Of a DNA stretch of 64,000 nt, positions 44,751 to 52,085 are shown one piece after another (the stretch's first letter is position 1; each line of letters begins with the position of its first letter). Location of the stretch: positions 496,001-560,000 of the forward strand of contig NZ_UAQZ01000013.1 in NCBI RefSeq assembly GCF_900446215.1. Reading direction: 5' to 3'. The position numbers and the translations under genes were made by a program. This DNA comes from Burkholderia cenocepacia (lineage in GTDB: Bacteria > Pseudomonadota > Gammaproteobacteria > Burkholderiales > Burkholderiaceae). Below the pieces are notes generated by a model, which worked only from the letters and a program-made list of their open reading frames with translations, was not told the origin of the DNA and searched no databases.

Positions 44751-45155
44751 ATGGACAAATTCGAGCAGAGATGGCGCGCCTTGGTGCGGCTCAAGGATCA
44801 ACTGGGCCGGGGCGGTGCTGCGCACATTGCGCGTGAAATCGGCAAGGAGCCGAACTACATATCTCGAGCCCTATACCCTCCAGGAAAGGATGGAAGGAAG
44901 CGAATCGGGGAAGATACCGCCGAGCTTCTGGACGCGAAATTTCCTGGGTGGATGTCCGAGCAAGGATGGGGAGGATCCAACGCTACCCTTGGTGATTCGG
45001 TGCCCGCTAATTCACGAATCGAACCTCCCAAGGGATGGGGGATGCTTCGCGATGATCAGCGTGCCGCGATCGAACAGCTAATCGAGACTATGCTCGCCGG
45101 CAAGGTCGCATTAGCCAATACGAAGCCACCGCCAGACGGACTTATCGGAGACTGA
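44751..45155 (+). CDS. Short CI-like repressor without peptidase domain
   Basis: The 134-residue protein has an N-terminal HTH domain (GGAAHIAREIGKEPNYISRA, then KRIGEDTAELLDAKFPGWM), like Burkholderia phage repressors that normally continue into an S24 LexA-type peptidase. Here only a short tail (DDQRAAIEQLIETMLAGK) follows, so RecA-stimulated self-cleavage is not expected. It diverges from cro-like and is the probable binder of the TTACC-N4-GGTAA operators. Confidence 0.78.
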   Translation: MDKFEQRWRALVRLKDQLGRGGAAHIAREIGKEPNYISRALYPPGKDGRKRIGEDTAELLDAKFPGWMSEQGWGGSNATLGDSVPANSRIEPPKGWGMLRDDQRAAIEQLIETMLAGKVALANTKPPPDGLIGD

Positions 45156-45432
45156 CCGATGTCATCTCCTCGCCCACGTCGATACGCCGGGGATAAATCG
45201 GCTCCAATGAAGAATCCTGAAAATAGCATCGGCTCGATAGCATCGGGCGCCCGTCTTTGATGCTAAGACCAAGATGCGGCCCGTCCAGCAATTGGACTTC
45301 CCACCGGCCGTATCTCTGGGACCAATCCCTCACAACGACTCTCTTCCCCTTCAGGCTCGGCGTACGCGAGTAGACGATCTTCGCCAAGTCACCCGGCCTG
45401 CACCGCAGGCACGTCTTCGCTTCTTCTTTCAT
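45142..45432 (-). CDS. Unknown protein downstream of a LexA box, convergent with the repressor
   Basis: The 96-residue protein starts MKEEAKTCLRCRPGDLAKIV and has WEVQLLDGPHLGLSIKDGRP and SRCYFQDSSLEPI. Similar short proteins with the CLRCRPGDLA motif are common in Burkholderia phages and have no known function. The gene converges on the repressor and overlaps its 3' end by 14 bp. A LexA-type site lies 29-44 bp upstream. Antirepressor action or antisense interference with the repressor are possible, but neither is shown by the sequence. Confidence 0.7.
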   Translation of the reverse strand: MKEEAKTCLRCRPGDLAKIVYSRTPSLKGKRVVVRDWSQRYGRWEVQLLDGPHLGLSIKDGRPMLSSRCYFQDSSLEPIYPRRIDVGEEMTSVSLR

Positions 45433-45460
45433 CGGCCACCCTCGTTATCCCGACCAGATA

Positions 45461-45476
45461 CTGTATATACGTACAG
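45461..45476. promoter_or_regulatory. LexA (SOS) box
   Basis: CTGTATATACGTACAG has the CTGT-N8-ACAG form and differs at two central positions from the CTGTATATATATACAG consensus. It sits upstream of the 45,432 start. Before intron insertion it would also have been about 90 bp from the antitoxin ATG. Confidence 0.75.
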
Positions 45477-45840
45477 TGTGCGCCGGGAGACCGGTAGAGA
45501 TCAAGGGGTGAAAGTCCCCGACATTGCAAGAACTAGCGATTCACGATTTCCCCGAGTCATGCGTGGCCAGCCGCGAGGCGGGTTGCGAAGCGTTGACAGG
45601 GGCGCTGATAGGCCAGCCATTGAGCCACGAAATGGATACATTCCCGAGTGCTGACGTACTACTGTATGCGGAAGGCAACATCGCGCGGCGCGCTATCGCG
45701 AGCGCTGCGCGGACTCGGCGTGGTCTGAGACCCTGGCATGTCAGTACGATCTCTACGCGGGAACCGGGAGATCTCCCATCTGGCCGCCGACGGAAATATG
45801 GTCGAGCGGTCCGCATCGGGAAGGCGAGGAGCTGAAGCCG

Positions 45841-47373
45841 ATGACGAACGGATGGGAGAAGTCGGACTCGCCCATAGTAGCGAAGAAGCTGGCGAACAAA
45901 CCCGGGCAACCGGATGCGGAGTCAGTGGAGCGAAGGGGTGGGGCCAAGGGGAACACGGAATGGTCGCGCACGCGCCGGACGCAGAGCCGGATAAGCGTGT
46001 CCCAGAGACTGGACCGTGTGCGTCAAGCCGCAAGGCAAAGGAAGAAGGAGAAGTTCACGGCGTTGTACCACTTGATCGACCTCGACCTTCTGGCGACGGC
46101 GTTCTTCTGGCTGAAGCGGAAGGCGGCAGCCGGGGTCGATGGCGTGACGTGGCACGACTATGAGCAAGATCTCGACCGAAATCTCGAAGACCTGCATGGC
46201 AGACTCCGCCGGCAGGCTTATCGGGCGCTGCCCAGTCGCAGACGGTACATACCGAAGGCGGATGGCAAACAGCGACCGCTGGGCATTGCTGCGCTGGAAG
46301 ACAAGATCGTCCAGCGTGCACTGGTGGCAGTACTCAATGCTGTCTACGAGATGGACTTCTTGGGATTCTCATACGGTTTCCGGCCGCAACGCAGCCAGCA
46401 CGATGCGCTGGATGCACTTGCGACGGGAATCGCTCGCACGAGCGTGAGCTGGATTCTGGACGCCGACATCAGCAGGTTCTTTGATACGGTCGACCACGAT
46501 TGGCTGATCCGTTTCGTGGAACATCGCATAGGCGACCAGCGTGTGATCCGACTGATCCGCAAATGGCTGAAGGCGGGAGCGATGGAAGACGGGGTGATCG
46601 AGCCCACAGACGAGGGGACGCCGCAAGGGTCTGTCATCTCGCCTCTGCTGGCGAACATCTACCTGCATTACGTCTTCGACCTCTGGGCAAACCAGTGGCG
46701 CAAGCGCCACGCCGAGGGGAACGTCGTAATCGTCCGATACGCCGACGACGTCGTGGTTGGTTTCGATAAACCACACGATGCGAAGCGGTTCAGGCGGGCC
46801 ATGCAACAACGACTGGAGCAGTTTGGGCTGTCGGTACACCCGGAGAAAACCCGGCTGATCGAATTCGGGCGCTTTGCGGCCCGGAACCGGGCAAGCCGAG
46901 GGCTGGGCAAACCCGAGACGTTCAACTTCCTTGGATTCACCCACATCAGTGGCCGTGCGAAAGACGGTAGGTTCATGCTCATGCGTAAGACGCGGAGCGA
47001 CCGTCTTCGAACGGCGCTGAAGGGAATCAAGGATGAGTTGCGGCACAGATGGCACCAGTCGATTCCCGAGCAAGGGGACTGGTTACGCCGCGTGGTTCAA
47101 GGGTACTTCAACTACCATGCGGTGCCGACCAACTTCGCTGCGTTGCGAGCCTTCCGCGCGCGCGAGATCGACCTCTGGAGGCTGGCGCTTCGGCGCCGCA
47201 GCCAAAAGGACGACACCACGTGGGCAAAGATGCACCGGCTCGCGAAGCAGTGGATACCCAAGGCTCGCATCCTTCACCCCTGGCCGGTCGTGCGGTTTGA
47301 CGCCAACCACCCGAGGCAGGAGCCCGGTGCGCGAATCGCGCACGCCGGGATCTGTGCGGGGGGTGCCCAGTAA
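45841..47373 (+). CDS. ltrA: Group II intron reverse transcriptase/maturase
   Basis: The 510-residue protein has RT motifs including YIPKADGKQRPLGIAALEDK, FLGFSYGFRP, ILDADISRFFDTVDHDWL, EGTPQGSVISPLLANIYL and YADD at about 300-303. The maturase region and a C-terminal HPWPVVRFDANHPRQEP follow. There is no HNH endonuclease domain, as expected for class C. The gene looks intact. Its last codons overlap domain V. The first 50 residues may be untranslated if a later start is used. Confidence 0.93.
   Translation: MTNGWEKSDSPIVAKKLANKPGQPDAESVERRGGAKGNTEWSRTRRTQSRISVSQRLDRVRQAARQRKKEKFTALYHLIDLDLLATAFFWLKRKAAAGVDGVTWHDYEQDLDRNLEDLHGRLRRQAYRALPSRRRYIPKADGKQRPLGIAALEDKIVQRALVAVLNAVYEMDFLGFSYGFRPQRSQHDALDALATGIARTSVSWILDADISRFFDTVDHDWLIRFVEHRIGDQRVIRLIRKWLKAGAMEDGVIEPTDEGTPQGSVISPLLANIYLHYVFDLWANQWRKRHAEGNVVIVRYADDVVVGFDKPHDAKRFRRAMQQRLEQFGLSVHPEKTRLIEFGRFAARNRASRGLGKPETFNFLGFTHISGRAKDGRFMLMRKTRSDRLRTALKGIKDELRHRWHQSIPEQGDWLRRVVQGYFNYHAVPTNFAALRAFRAREIDLWRLALRRRSQKDDTTWAKMHRLAKQWIPKARILHPWPVVRFDANHPRQEPGARIAHAGICAGGAQ
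47320..47353 (+). ncRNA. Group II intron domain V
   Basis: The 34-nt element starts GAGCCCGGTGCGCGAA and ends CGCCGGGATCT. It forms the catalytic hairpin with a GAAT-type loop and the invariant AGC triad near its 5' end. It overlaps the end of the reverse transcriptase frame. Confidence 0.85.
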
Positions 47374-47416
47374 TGGGCATTCCTACCGCGACAGTGTAGC
47401 CTTAGAAAGAGGGCGC

Positions 47417-47446
47417 TTTCAATAGGGTATCGCCACCGTTTAGAAT
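47417..47446 (+). promoter_or_regulatory. Possible promoter for the toxin-antitoxin pair
   Basis: TTTCAA (47,417-47,422), an 18-bp spacer and TAGAAT (47,441-47,446) lie just past the intron. Transcription would start at about the AAGGAGG ribosome site (47,453-47,459), leaving a very short leader. Confidence 0.45.
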
Positions 47447-47466
47447 GGCCTCAAGGAGGTACCACC

Positions 47467-47643
47467 ATGGAACGCAAGAAGATCACCGAACTGTACGGTG
47501 TGAAGCTGAAGCCGCGCCTGATCATCCAGCCGAAGGCATCGGTAAATATGTCCACGCCGGCCGAGCGGGAGGACGTGCTGCGCTCGATCCGAAAAGTGAT
47601 CGCCGAGCACCGCGAGGTTCTGGTTGCCCTGAAGGATCGCTGA
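47467..47643 (+). CDS. Antitoxin partner of Doc-like toxin
   Basis: The 58-residue acidic/basic helical protein starts MERKKITELYGVKLKPRLII and ends EVLVALKDR. AAGGAGG lies seven bases upstream of the ATG. It directly precedes the Doc-like gene with no gap. It lacks an obvious Phd fold, so it may be a different antitoxin type; the assignment rests on pairing and size. Confidence 0.65.
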   Translation: MERKKITELYGVKLKPRLIIQPKASVNMSTPAEREDVLRSIRKVIAEHREVLVALKDR

Positions 47644-48027
47644 TTGCTCGATATCGAATACGTCATCGAGACGCATGATGAAATTCTAGAGGAACTCGGC
47701 GGCCTACCGGGGTTCGCTGGGGCTGGTCGTGGTGGCGTCGAGGCAGCTCTCGCGCGGGTAGAAAACCACGCTATCTACAACGGAATCAACGATATTTTCG
47801 GCATCGCCGCGATGTATGCGGTAGCGATCGCGCGAGGCCATGTCTTCAATGACGGAAACAAGCGCACCGGGCTGACATGTGCGCTCGCCTACCTTGAGCG
47901 TGAAGGCTACCCGATTCCTAAAACTCCGCAACTTGAGGAAGTTGTCGTAGCGGTTGCATCGGGCGAAATCGAACATGATGTTTTCGCATCATACATATTC
48001 GCCCTGTGGATGATGACTCAGGAGTGA
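47644..48027 (+). CDS. doc: Doc-type (Fic-fold) toxin
   Basis: The 127-residue protein has the Doc/Fic motif HVFNDGNKRTGLTCALAYLE, a H-x-F-x-D-G-N-K-R match, and IYNGINDIFGIAAMYAVAIA. Doc phosphorylates elongation factor Tu and stops translation. The start is a TTG that immediately follows the antitoxin TGA. Two terminators follow. The pair probably stabilises the prophage or acts in defence. Confidence 0.85.
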   Translation: MLDIEYVIETHDEILEELGGLPGFAGAGRGGVEAALARVENHAIYNGINDIFGIAAMYAVAIARGHVFNDGNKRTGLTCALAYLEREGYPIPKTPQLEEVVVAVASGEIEHDVFASYIFALWMMTQE

Positions 48028-48033
48028 CGCACA

Positions 48034-48059
48034 GCCCTGCCTCCCTTGGCAGGGCTTTT
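48034..48059 (+). terminator. Terminator after the doc gene
   Basis: GCCCTGCC and GGCAGGGC flank a six-base loop and are followed by TTTTCATTT. Confidence 0.8.
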
Positions 48060-48094
48060 CATTTACTTCCCTCCCATCCGCCCCCTCCAGACGA

Positions 48095-48117
48095 GCCCGC
48101 CTAGAGCGGGCTTTTTT
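48095..48117 (+). terminator. Second terminator before PL
   Basis: GCCCGC-CTAGA-GCGGGC is followed by TTTTTT. Together with the preceding hairpin it insulates PL from transcription of the toxin-antitoxin genes and intron. Confidence 0.8.
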
Positions 48118-48180
48118 GCGCCCAGTGTCTCGCTCGCCCTCCTCAGTTCACCCCCCTGTTACAAATTTCCCTGCCGAAAA

Positions 48181-48219
48181 TTACCCATGGGTATTGCTTG
48201 TATCTTTACCTTTGGGTAT
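48181..48219. promoter_or_regulatory. OL-like operator pair
   Basis: TTACCCATGGGTAT (48,181-48,194) and TTACCTTTGGGTAT (48,206-48,219) repeat the operator form seen between cro-like and repressor-like genes 3.5 kb away. Centres are 25 bp apart, the same as the first two sites there. The first abuts the -35 and the second covers the spacer and -10 of the promoter. Confidence 0.8.
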
Positions 48220-48222
48220 ATT
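48194..48222 (+). promoter_or_regulatory. PL-like early promoter
   Basis: TTGCTT (48,194-48,199), a 17-bp spacer and TATATT (48,217-48,222) drive rightward early genes. The segment GGTATTGCTT and the following TTACC-N4-GGGTA are shared with PR in the same spacing. Transcription should start near 48,229. Confidence 0.8.
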
Positions 48223-48228
48223 TAATCC

Positions 48229-48684
48229 CAACGCAGCACACAACGCGCTGCGCCACCGCCCCGGCGGCCTATCCGGGAAGCATCAGAAGCAATGCGCATG
48301 GCCGCGCAGACCAAATCGCCCGTGAAGCCTGCCCGCGTGAGAAGGGAATGCCTAGCCCAGGCTGCAACTGGGTGGACCGGATGAACCGGCGAAGGAGCCG
48401 GGGACGCGACAGAGCCGAAATTGCACCCAGGTAGACGGACATCAAACTCCGTCGGTGTGTGCGACTCGCTGGTGGACGAGTGATAAAGACTTCACCTCCG
48501 CACCCTCTAAGAATCGGGCTTGGCAAGCTGCGGATAGGGTCCAAGGACGGTCTGTGCCGACAGACGCCGGATTACGTAACCGGCCACTACCCTGATGAGC
48601 GGACATGCAAACCCAGCGTATCCGTCCATCAGTGCAGTCAGTAAAAGCCGGCCATGTCTCCCGGCAAACCTGTTAGGAGTGCAT
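48229..48684 (+). ncRNA. 455-nt structured untranslated leader of the PL transcript
   Basis: No convincing coding frame with a ribosome site exists before 48,685. Several paired arms are visible: CTGGGTG/CACCCAG (48,368-48,374 with 48,424-48,430), GACGGA/TCCGTC (48,434 with 48,448), ACTCG/CGAGT (48,464 with 48,477), GTCTGT/ACAGAC (48,550-48,565), CCGG/CCGG (48,567 with 48,580) and CTGATG/CATCAG (48,592 with 48,627). It may be an antitermination (put- or nut-like) element or an independent noncoding RNA. It matches no family I can name. Confidence 0.5.
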
Positions 48685-48975
48685 ATGTCAACTTTGATCA
48701 ACACCTTCCGCGCAGGCTTTACGGTCGACCCGGAAAAGCTTGAGCGCGAAGTCGGCAAGACGATCGCACGTCACGAGCTCTACGACGAGTTGGACGCGAG
48801 CGACAAGGCCGAAGCGCGGATGTTCGAACTGCTGATCGAGCAGGACAAGGACGACGTGCTGAAGGCTATCGGCCGGATCGTATGGGACGCATTTTCCCGC
48901 GTTGTGAAGCGCGAGATCGACACGATGAACGAGCAGATTGCAGCCGATACGGTACGCGATCGTGCAGAGGTGTGA
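48685..48975 (+). CDS. Early phage protein of unknown function (96 aa)
   Basis: This is the first gene of the rightward early unit. AGGAG precedes the ATG at 48,685. The protein is helical and acidic in the middle (ELDASDKAEARMFELLIEQD) and has no recognised domain. The longer frame starting at 48,595 would begin inside a hairpin of the leader. Confidence 0.72.
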   Translation: MSTLINTFRAGFTVDPEKLEREVGKTIARHELYDELDASDKAEARMFELLIEQDKDDVLKAIGRIVWDAFSRVVKREIDTMNEQIAADTVRDRAEV

Positions 48976-48976
48976 C

Positions 48977-49123
48977 ATGCCCTTTCACCGCCTCCACACC
49001 GAAATCGTGCCGCTCGCGGGTGGCTATCTCGAAGTCGCATGCCCGGATATAGAACTTCCGGAGTTGCGCCGTCACTGGACCATCCGTCGCCTCGTCGACT
49101 GGAAGCACGTTGTGTGGTGCTGA
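48977..49123 (+). CDS. Small early protein (48 aa)
   Basis: The frame starts one base after the preceding stop (TGACATG) and encodes MPFHRLHTEIVPLAGG and a Trp-containing end. The spacing supports coupled translation. Function is unknown. Confidence 0.5.
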   Translation: MPFHRLHTEIVPLAGGYLEVACPDIELPELRRHWTIRRLVDWKHVVWC

Positions 49124-49194
49124 CATGCAATCCATCCAACAACAACCGCGGCTGAGCCGCGCACTGACCAACGCAAACACGAAGGGGAACGACG

Positions 49195-49350
49195 ATGAAA
49201 GTCACTGAATTCACCGAAGCCGCAGTGCGTGATCGGCTTGGCGAACTGGAAGGCTCGCTTGGCGAGCATCTGGATGACGAGGCGCGCGCCGACATCCTCG
49301 ACGAGATCGCCGAGTGCGAGGACTGGCTCGAAGAAAACGCAGCCGCCTAA
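49195..49350 (+). CDS. Small acidic early protein (51 aa)
   Basis: GAAGGGGAAC precedes the ATG at 49,195. The product is strongly acidic and helical (LDDEARADILDEIAECEDWL). Small acidic early phage proteins can inhibit host enzymes, but no target is evident. Confidence 0.6.
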   Translation: MKVTEFTEAAVRDRLGELEGSLGEHLDDEARADILDEIAECEDWLEENAAA

Positions 49351-49378
49351 CAACCGCTCCCGCTACAGGAGAAAGACG

Positions 49379-49651
49379 ATGGCTGAACATCTGAACCAAC
49401 ACGTAGAGCCCGCGATGGACGCATTCAGCGCGATGGGCAAACCGATCCCGACGAATGCGCGGCAAGCCGGCTACGAAGCGTGCAAGGACATGGGACTGAA
49501 ATCCGCGCGCGCATGGGAATGCGTCGGCGCTGTCGCCGAGCAACTGGAGCGCGACAAGCCCTACGAAGCTCAGGGCGCGGCGATGAAGTTTCTCGACCTG
49601 ACCGGCGCATATCGTCTGATGGCAACGCTTCTCGCAGCGGCCAACGCCTGA
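49379..49651 (+). CDS. Early phage protein (90 aa)
   Basis: CAGGAG lies eight bases before the ATG at 49,379. The sequence (ARQAGYEACKDMGLKSARAW) is helical with no recognised fold. The upstream extension of the frame overlaps the preceding gene and was rejected. Confidence 0.65.
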   Translation: MAEHLNQHVEPAMDAFSAMGKPIPTNARQAGYEACKDMGLKSARAWECVGAVAEQLERDKPYEAQGAAMKFLDLTGAYRLMATLLAAANA

Positions 49652-49699
49652 CCAACCCCGCCCACCCTGCGGGCAATCACACCACACCGAGGATAGACC

Positions 49700-50089
49700 A
49701 TGAACCACAACTACGTGGACTTCGATCCGAACGGCGCTGACGACGAAGTGCGCGCTACGCAGAGGGACCATATGAACGAGATCAAGCACACGCCGGGGCC
49801 GTGGCCGATTGAGCGCGACCGGAACTTCATCACTTCGATCGGGCCGATTGTGGCCGAGGAATACGCGGGCGCTGCATGGCTGGACGTATCCGAGGAAGAT
49901 GCGCTCGTCGCGTCCGCTGCGCCCGACATGGCGATGGCCCTCGAAATGCTCGCCGCCGAAGCCGACGCGGGCACGGTCATGATCCCGTCCGCCCTGCGCC
50001 TGACCATCGACGCCGCCCTCATCAAGGCAGGCCGCAAGGCTGCGCCGACGGCGGTGCGGCACGTGACGATCGCGGGAGGTGCGAAATGA
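49700..50089 (+). CDS. Early phage protein with HTPGPW motif (129 aa)
   Basis: The protein has the KHTPGPW motif followed by a short beta region and DVSEEDALVASAAPDMAMAL. This arrangement is frequent in phage proteins of unknown function. The central MNEIKHTPGPW could also be an internal start at 49,772. It is coupled to the next gene by ATGA. Confidence 0.68.
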   Translation: MNHNYVDFDPNGADDEVRATQRDHMNEIKHTPGPWPIERDRNFITSIGPIVAEEYAGAAWLDVSEEDALVASAAPDMAMALEMLAAEADAGTVMIPSALRLTIDAALIKAGRKAAPTAVRHVTIAGGAK

Positions 50090-50406
50090 AGATCAACGTA
50101 CAAAACGTTGGCAGCGGCAAGTATTGCGAGGTCACCGTCGACCACAACGACACGACGATCAAGATTGGCTGGCTCGATGCGGAAGAACGCCGCGCGCTGG
50201 CCGACACGCTTCGCGAAGCAGCCGACGAACTCTGCCCAGAAGCTAAGCGAGTCGATCCGTTTGAGGTTGCGCTCGATGCTCTGCATGAGTACCAGAGCAA
50301 CTGGGATACAGGCCTGCCTGCCGAGTATGCGCAAGGCGAGCGGATCGCAATGGAGTGTGCTGTCGAGGCTGTTCGCGATGCATTGAACGAGGCACGGGAG
50401 GCATGA
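50086..50406 (+). CDS. Early phage protein (106 aa)
   Basis: The frame starts at an ATG overlapping the preceding stop. It has an N-terminal beta segment (KINVQNVGSGKYCEVTVDHN) and a helical C-terminus. No function is recognised. Confidence 0.65.
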   Translation: MKINVQNVGSGKYCEVTVDHNDTTIKIGWLDAEERRALADTLREAADELCPEAKRVDPFEVALDALHEYQSNWDTGLPAEYAQGERIAMECAVEAVRDALNEAREA

Positions 50407-50564
50407 TGCGCACCCCTCTCAACAGCCTATCGCCTGTATTGCGAGATTACAGCCGATCGGTTGTATCGCGCGACTGGTTCCCGCTCGCGGTGATCGGCGC
50501 GCTGTACCTGATCGCGTGCGGCGTCGCGCCGGCCTATGAACTTCTCGCAGGGATTGCACGATGA
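50403..50564 (+). CDS. Small membrane protein (53 aa)
   Basis: Starting from ATGATG at 50,403, overlapping the preceding stop, it has one hydrophobic segment (WFPLAVIGALYLIACGVAPA). It is followed by another small membrane protein, so the two may pair. Confidence 0.58.
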   Translation: MMRTPLNSLSPVLRDYSRSVVSRDWFPLAVIGALYLIACGVAPAYELLAGIAR

Positions 50565-50728
50565 ACCCGATCACCCACCTGTGCGGCGCGCTCGACCGCC
50601 TGTTCGAACGCAATCCCATCTGCGCGATGGCGCTGATGATCGTCCTCGCCTTCGTCTGCATGATCGCGATCGCCTATCTCAACCAGGACGGCGCGTCCGT
50701 CACAACCATCAATACGAGGTATGCATGA
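50561..50728 (+). CDS. Small membrane protein (55 aa)
   Basis: The frame starts at 50,561 with an ATGA overlap and encodes a single hydrophobic helix (ICAMALMIVLAFVCMIAIAY). The C-terminus is polar. It is coupled to the coiled-coil gene that follows. Function is unknown. Confidence 0.55.
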   Translation: MNPITHLCGALDRLFERNPICAMALMIVLAFVCMIAIAYLNQDGASVTTINTRYA

Positions 50729-52038
50729 CCACCACCACCGAACTGACCGTCGTCGAACGCGCTGCCGTTGCGCTCGGTGCCAGCGAGCGCGAGACGTCGC
50801 TGCGCGAGCTCGTCGCGAAGTCGACAGACATGGTCGAGATTAAGAACGCGGCAGCGCGCGACCAGGTGCACGGCGCTGCTATGGTGCTGCGCACGGCACG
50901 CACCGACATTCAGAAGGCCGGGAAGGCTGCACGCGACGATGCAAACGCGTTCTCGAAAGCGGTCATCGCCGAGGAGAACCGCCTGATCGCGATCACCGAG
51001 CCGGAAGAAAAGCGCCTGCTCGGCATGCGCGACGAGTGGGATGAGGCGCGCGAAGCCGAGAAGCGCGCGAAGCTCGAAGCCGAGCAGCGGCGCGTCGCTG
51101 CGATTCGCGAGCACATCGACGATATCCGCGCGATCGCCGTGCGCGCTGCCGGGCTGCCGGCCGCTCGCATTCAGGGCGAAATCGAAGATCTGGAAGCGCT
51201 CGGCATCACGCTCGACCGCTTCGCCGAGCTGACCGGCGAGGCCGAGGCCGTGCGCGGCACGACGCTCGACAAGCTGCGCGAACTGCACGCGTCGACTGTC
51301 GCGCAGGAAGCGGAAGCCGCGCGGCTCGCCGCCGAACGCGAGGAACTCGAACGCCAGCGCGCCGAACTGGCCGCGCAACGCGAGCGCGAAGAAGCCGAGC
51401 GCGCGGAACGCGAACGCGTCGAGGCTGCGGCGCGCGCCGAGCAGGAACGCGTCGACCGCGAGCGCCGTGAAGCCGAAGAAGCGGCACGCCGCGCGCAGCA
51501 GGAGCGCGAGGATGCCGCGCGCCGCGCCGAGATCGAAGCCGCGGAAGCGCGCCTCGCCGAGCAGCGTGCCGAGCAGGAGCGCCGGCAGGCCGAACTCGAC
51601 CGCGCCGAGCGCGAGCAGCGGGAACGCGAGGAAGCTGCGCTGCGCGAAGCCGCCGAAGCCGCAGCACAGGCAGCGCGCGATCGCGCCGCGCGTGAGCACG
51701 CAGAGAACCGCGCGGCGATGCTCGCGCCCGAACCGACCGGCGGCAACTGGACGGCAAAGAGCGGCTGCGTAGTGACCGACGTGCCGCTTCCGGGATGCGT
51801 CGGCGGCGGCTTCGACGACGTCGAGCACTACGGCGGCTACCTGATCGCCGAGAGCATCTTCCGCCCGGCGGATGGTCACATGCTCGCCGCCTCGCGCGAA
51901 ATGTTCGACGCGCTGCGCCAGTGGCAGCACGCCGAGCGCGTCGGCGACGCCGAGGAACTCGCGAATGCGCGAGCAGCTCGCGATGCCGCCATCGAGCGCG
52001 CGATATACGTCCCCACCGAAGAAACTGCAGCAGCCTGA
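50725..52038 (+). CDS. Long coiled-coil early protein (437 aa)
   Basis: The N-terminal 110 residues (VEIKNAAARDQVHGAAMVLR, DDANAFSKAVIAEENRLIAI) resemble DUF1351-like proteins found before RecT. A very regular Glu/Arg/Ala coiled coil runs from about 180 to 325. A globular C-terminus with FRPADGHMLAASREMFDALR follows. It lies directly before the RecT/exonuclease pair, so a role in recombination or DNA-end handling is plausible. Confidence 0.65.
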   Translation: MTTTTELTVVERAAVALGASERETSLRELVAKSTDMVEIKNAAARDQVHGAAMVLRTARTDIQKAGKAARDDANAFSKAVIAEENRLIAITEPEEKRLLGMRDEWDEAREAEKRAKLEAEQRRVAAIREHIDDIRAIAVRAAGLPAARIQGEIEDLEALGITLDRFAELTGEAEAVRGTTLDKLRELHASTVAQEAEAARLAAEREELERQRAELAAQREREEAERAERERVEAAARAEQERVDRERREAEEAARRAQQEREDAARRAEIEAAEARLAEQRAEQERRQAELDRAEREQREREEAALREAAEAAAQAARDRAAREHAENRAAMLAPEPTGGNWTAKSGCVVTDVPLPGCVGGGFDDVEHYGGYLIAESIFRPADGHMLAASREMFDALRQWQHAERVGDAEELANARAARDAAIERAIYVPTEETAAA

Positions 52039-52085
52039 CCCACCCACCACGCGCGGCCGAGTCTCGCGCACATGGAGAAAACAGC

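Larger units (their letters stand above)
45478..47392 (+). mobile_element. Group II intron, class C (IIC) type
   Basis: The intron begins with GTGCGCC at 45,478, one base after the LexA-box palindrome ends in ACAGT. It has a domain V of 34 nt (47,320-47,353), a domain VI hairpin with a bulged A at 47,385 and a 3' end GAC at 47,392. An intron-encoded reverse transcriptase lies in domain IV and reads through domain V. A palindrome next to the 5' exon is the typical IIC target. Joining the exons gives CAGT followed by AGTGTAGCC. Confidence 0.87.

Noticed and set aside
45841..47373. Retron or defence reverse transcriptase
   Set aside because: Domain V and VI of a group II intron, the intron ends and the maturase region identify it as an intron-encoded protein.
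48198..48434. A 78-residue coding frame in the PL leader
   Set aside because: The start lies within the promoter, there is no ribosome site and the product is Arg/Pro-rich without similarity to neighbours.
48459..48644. A 61-residue coding frame in the PL leader
   Set aside because: It has no convincing ribosome site and overlaps several strong hairpins.
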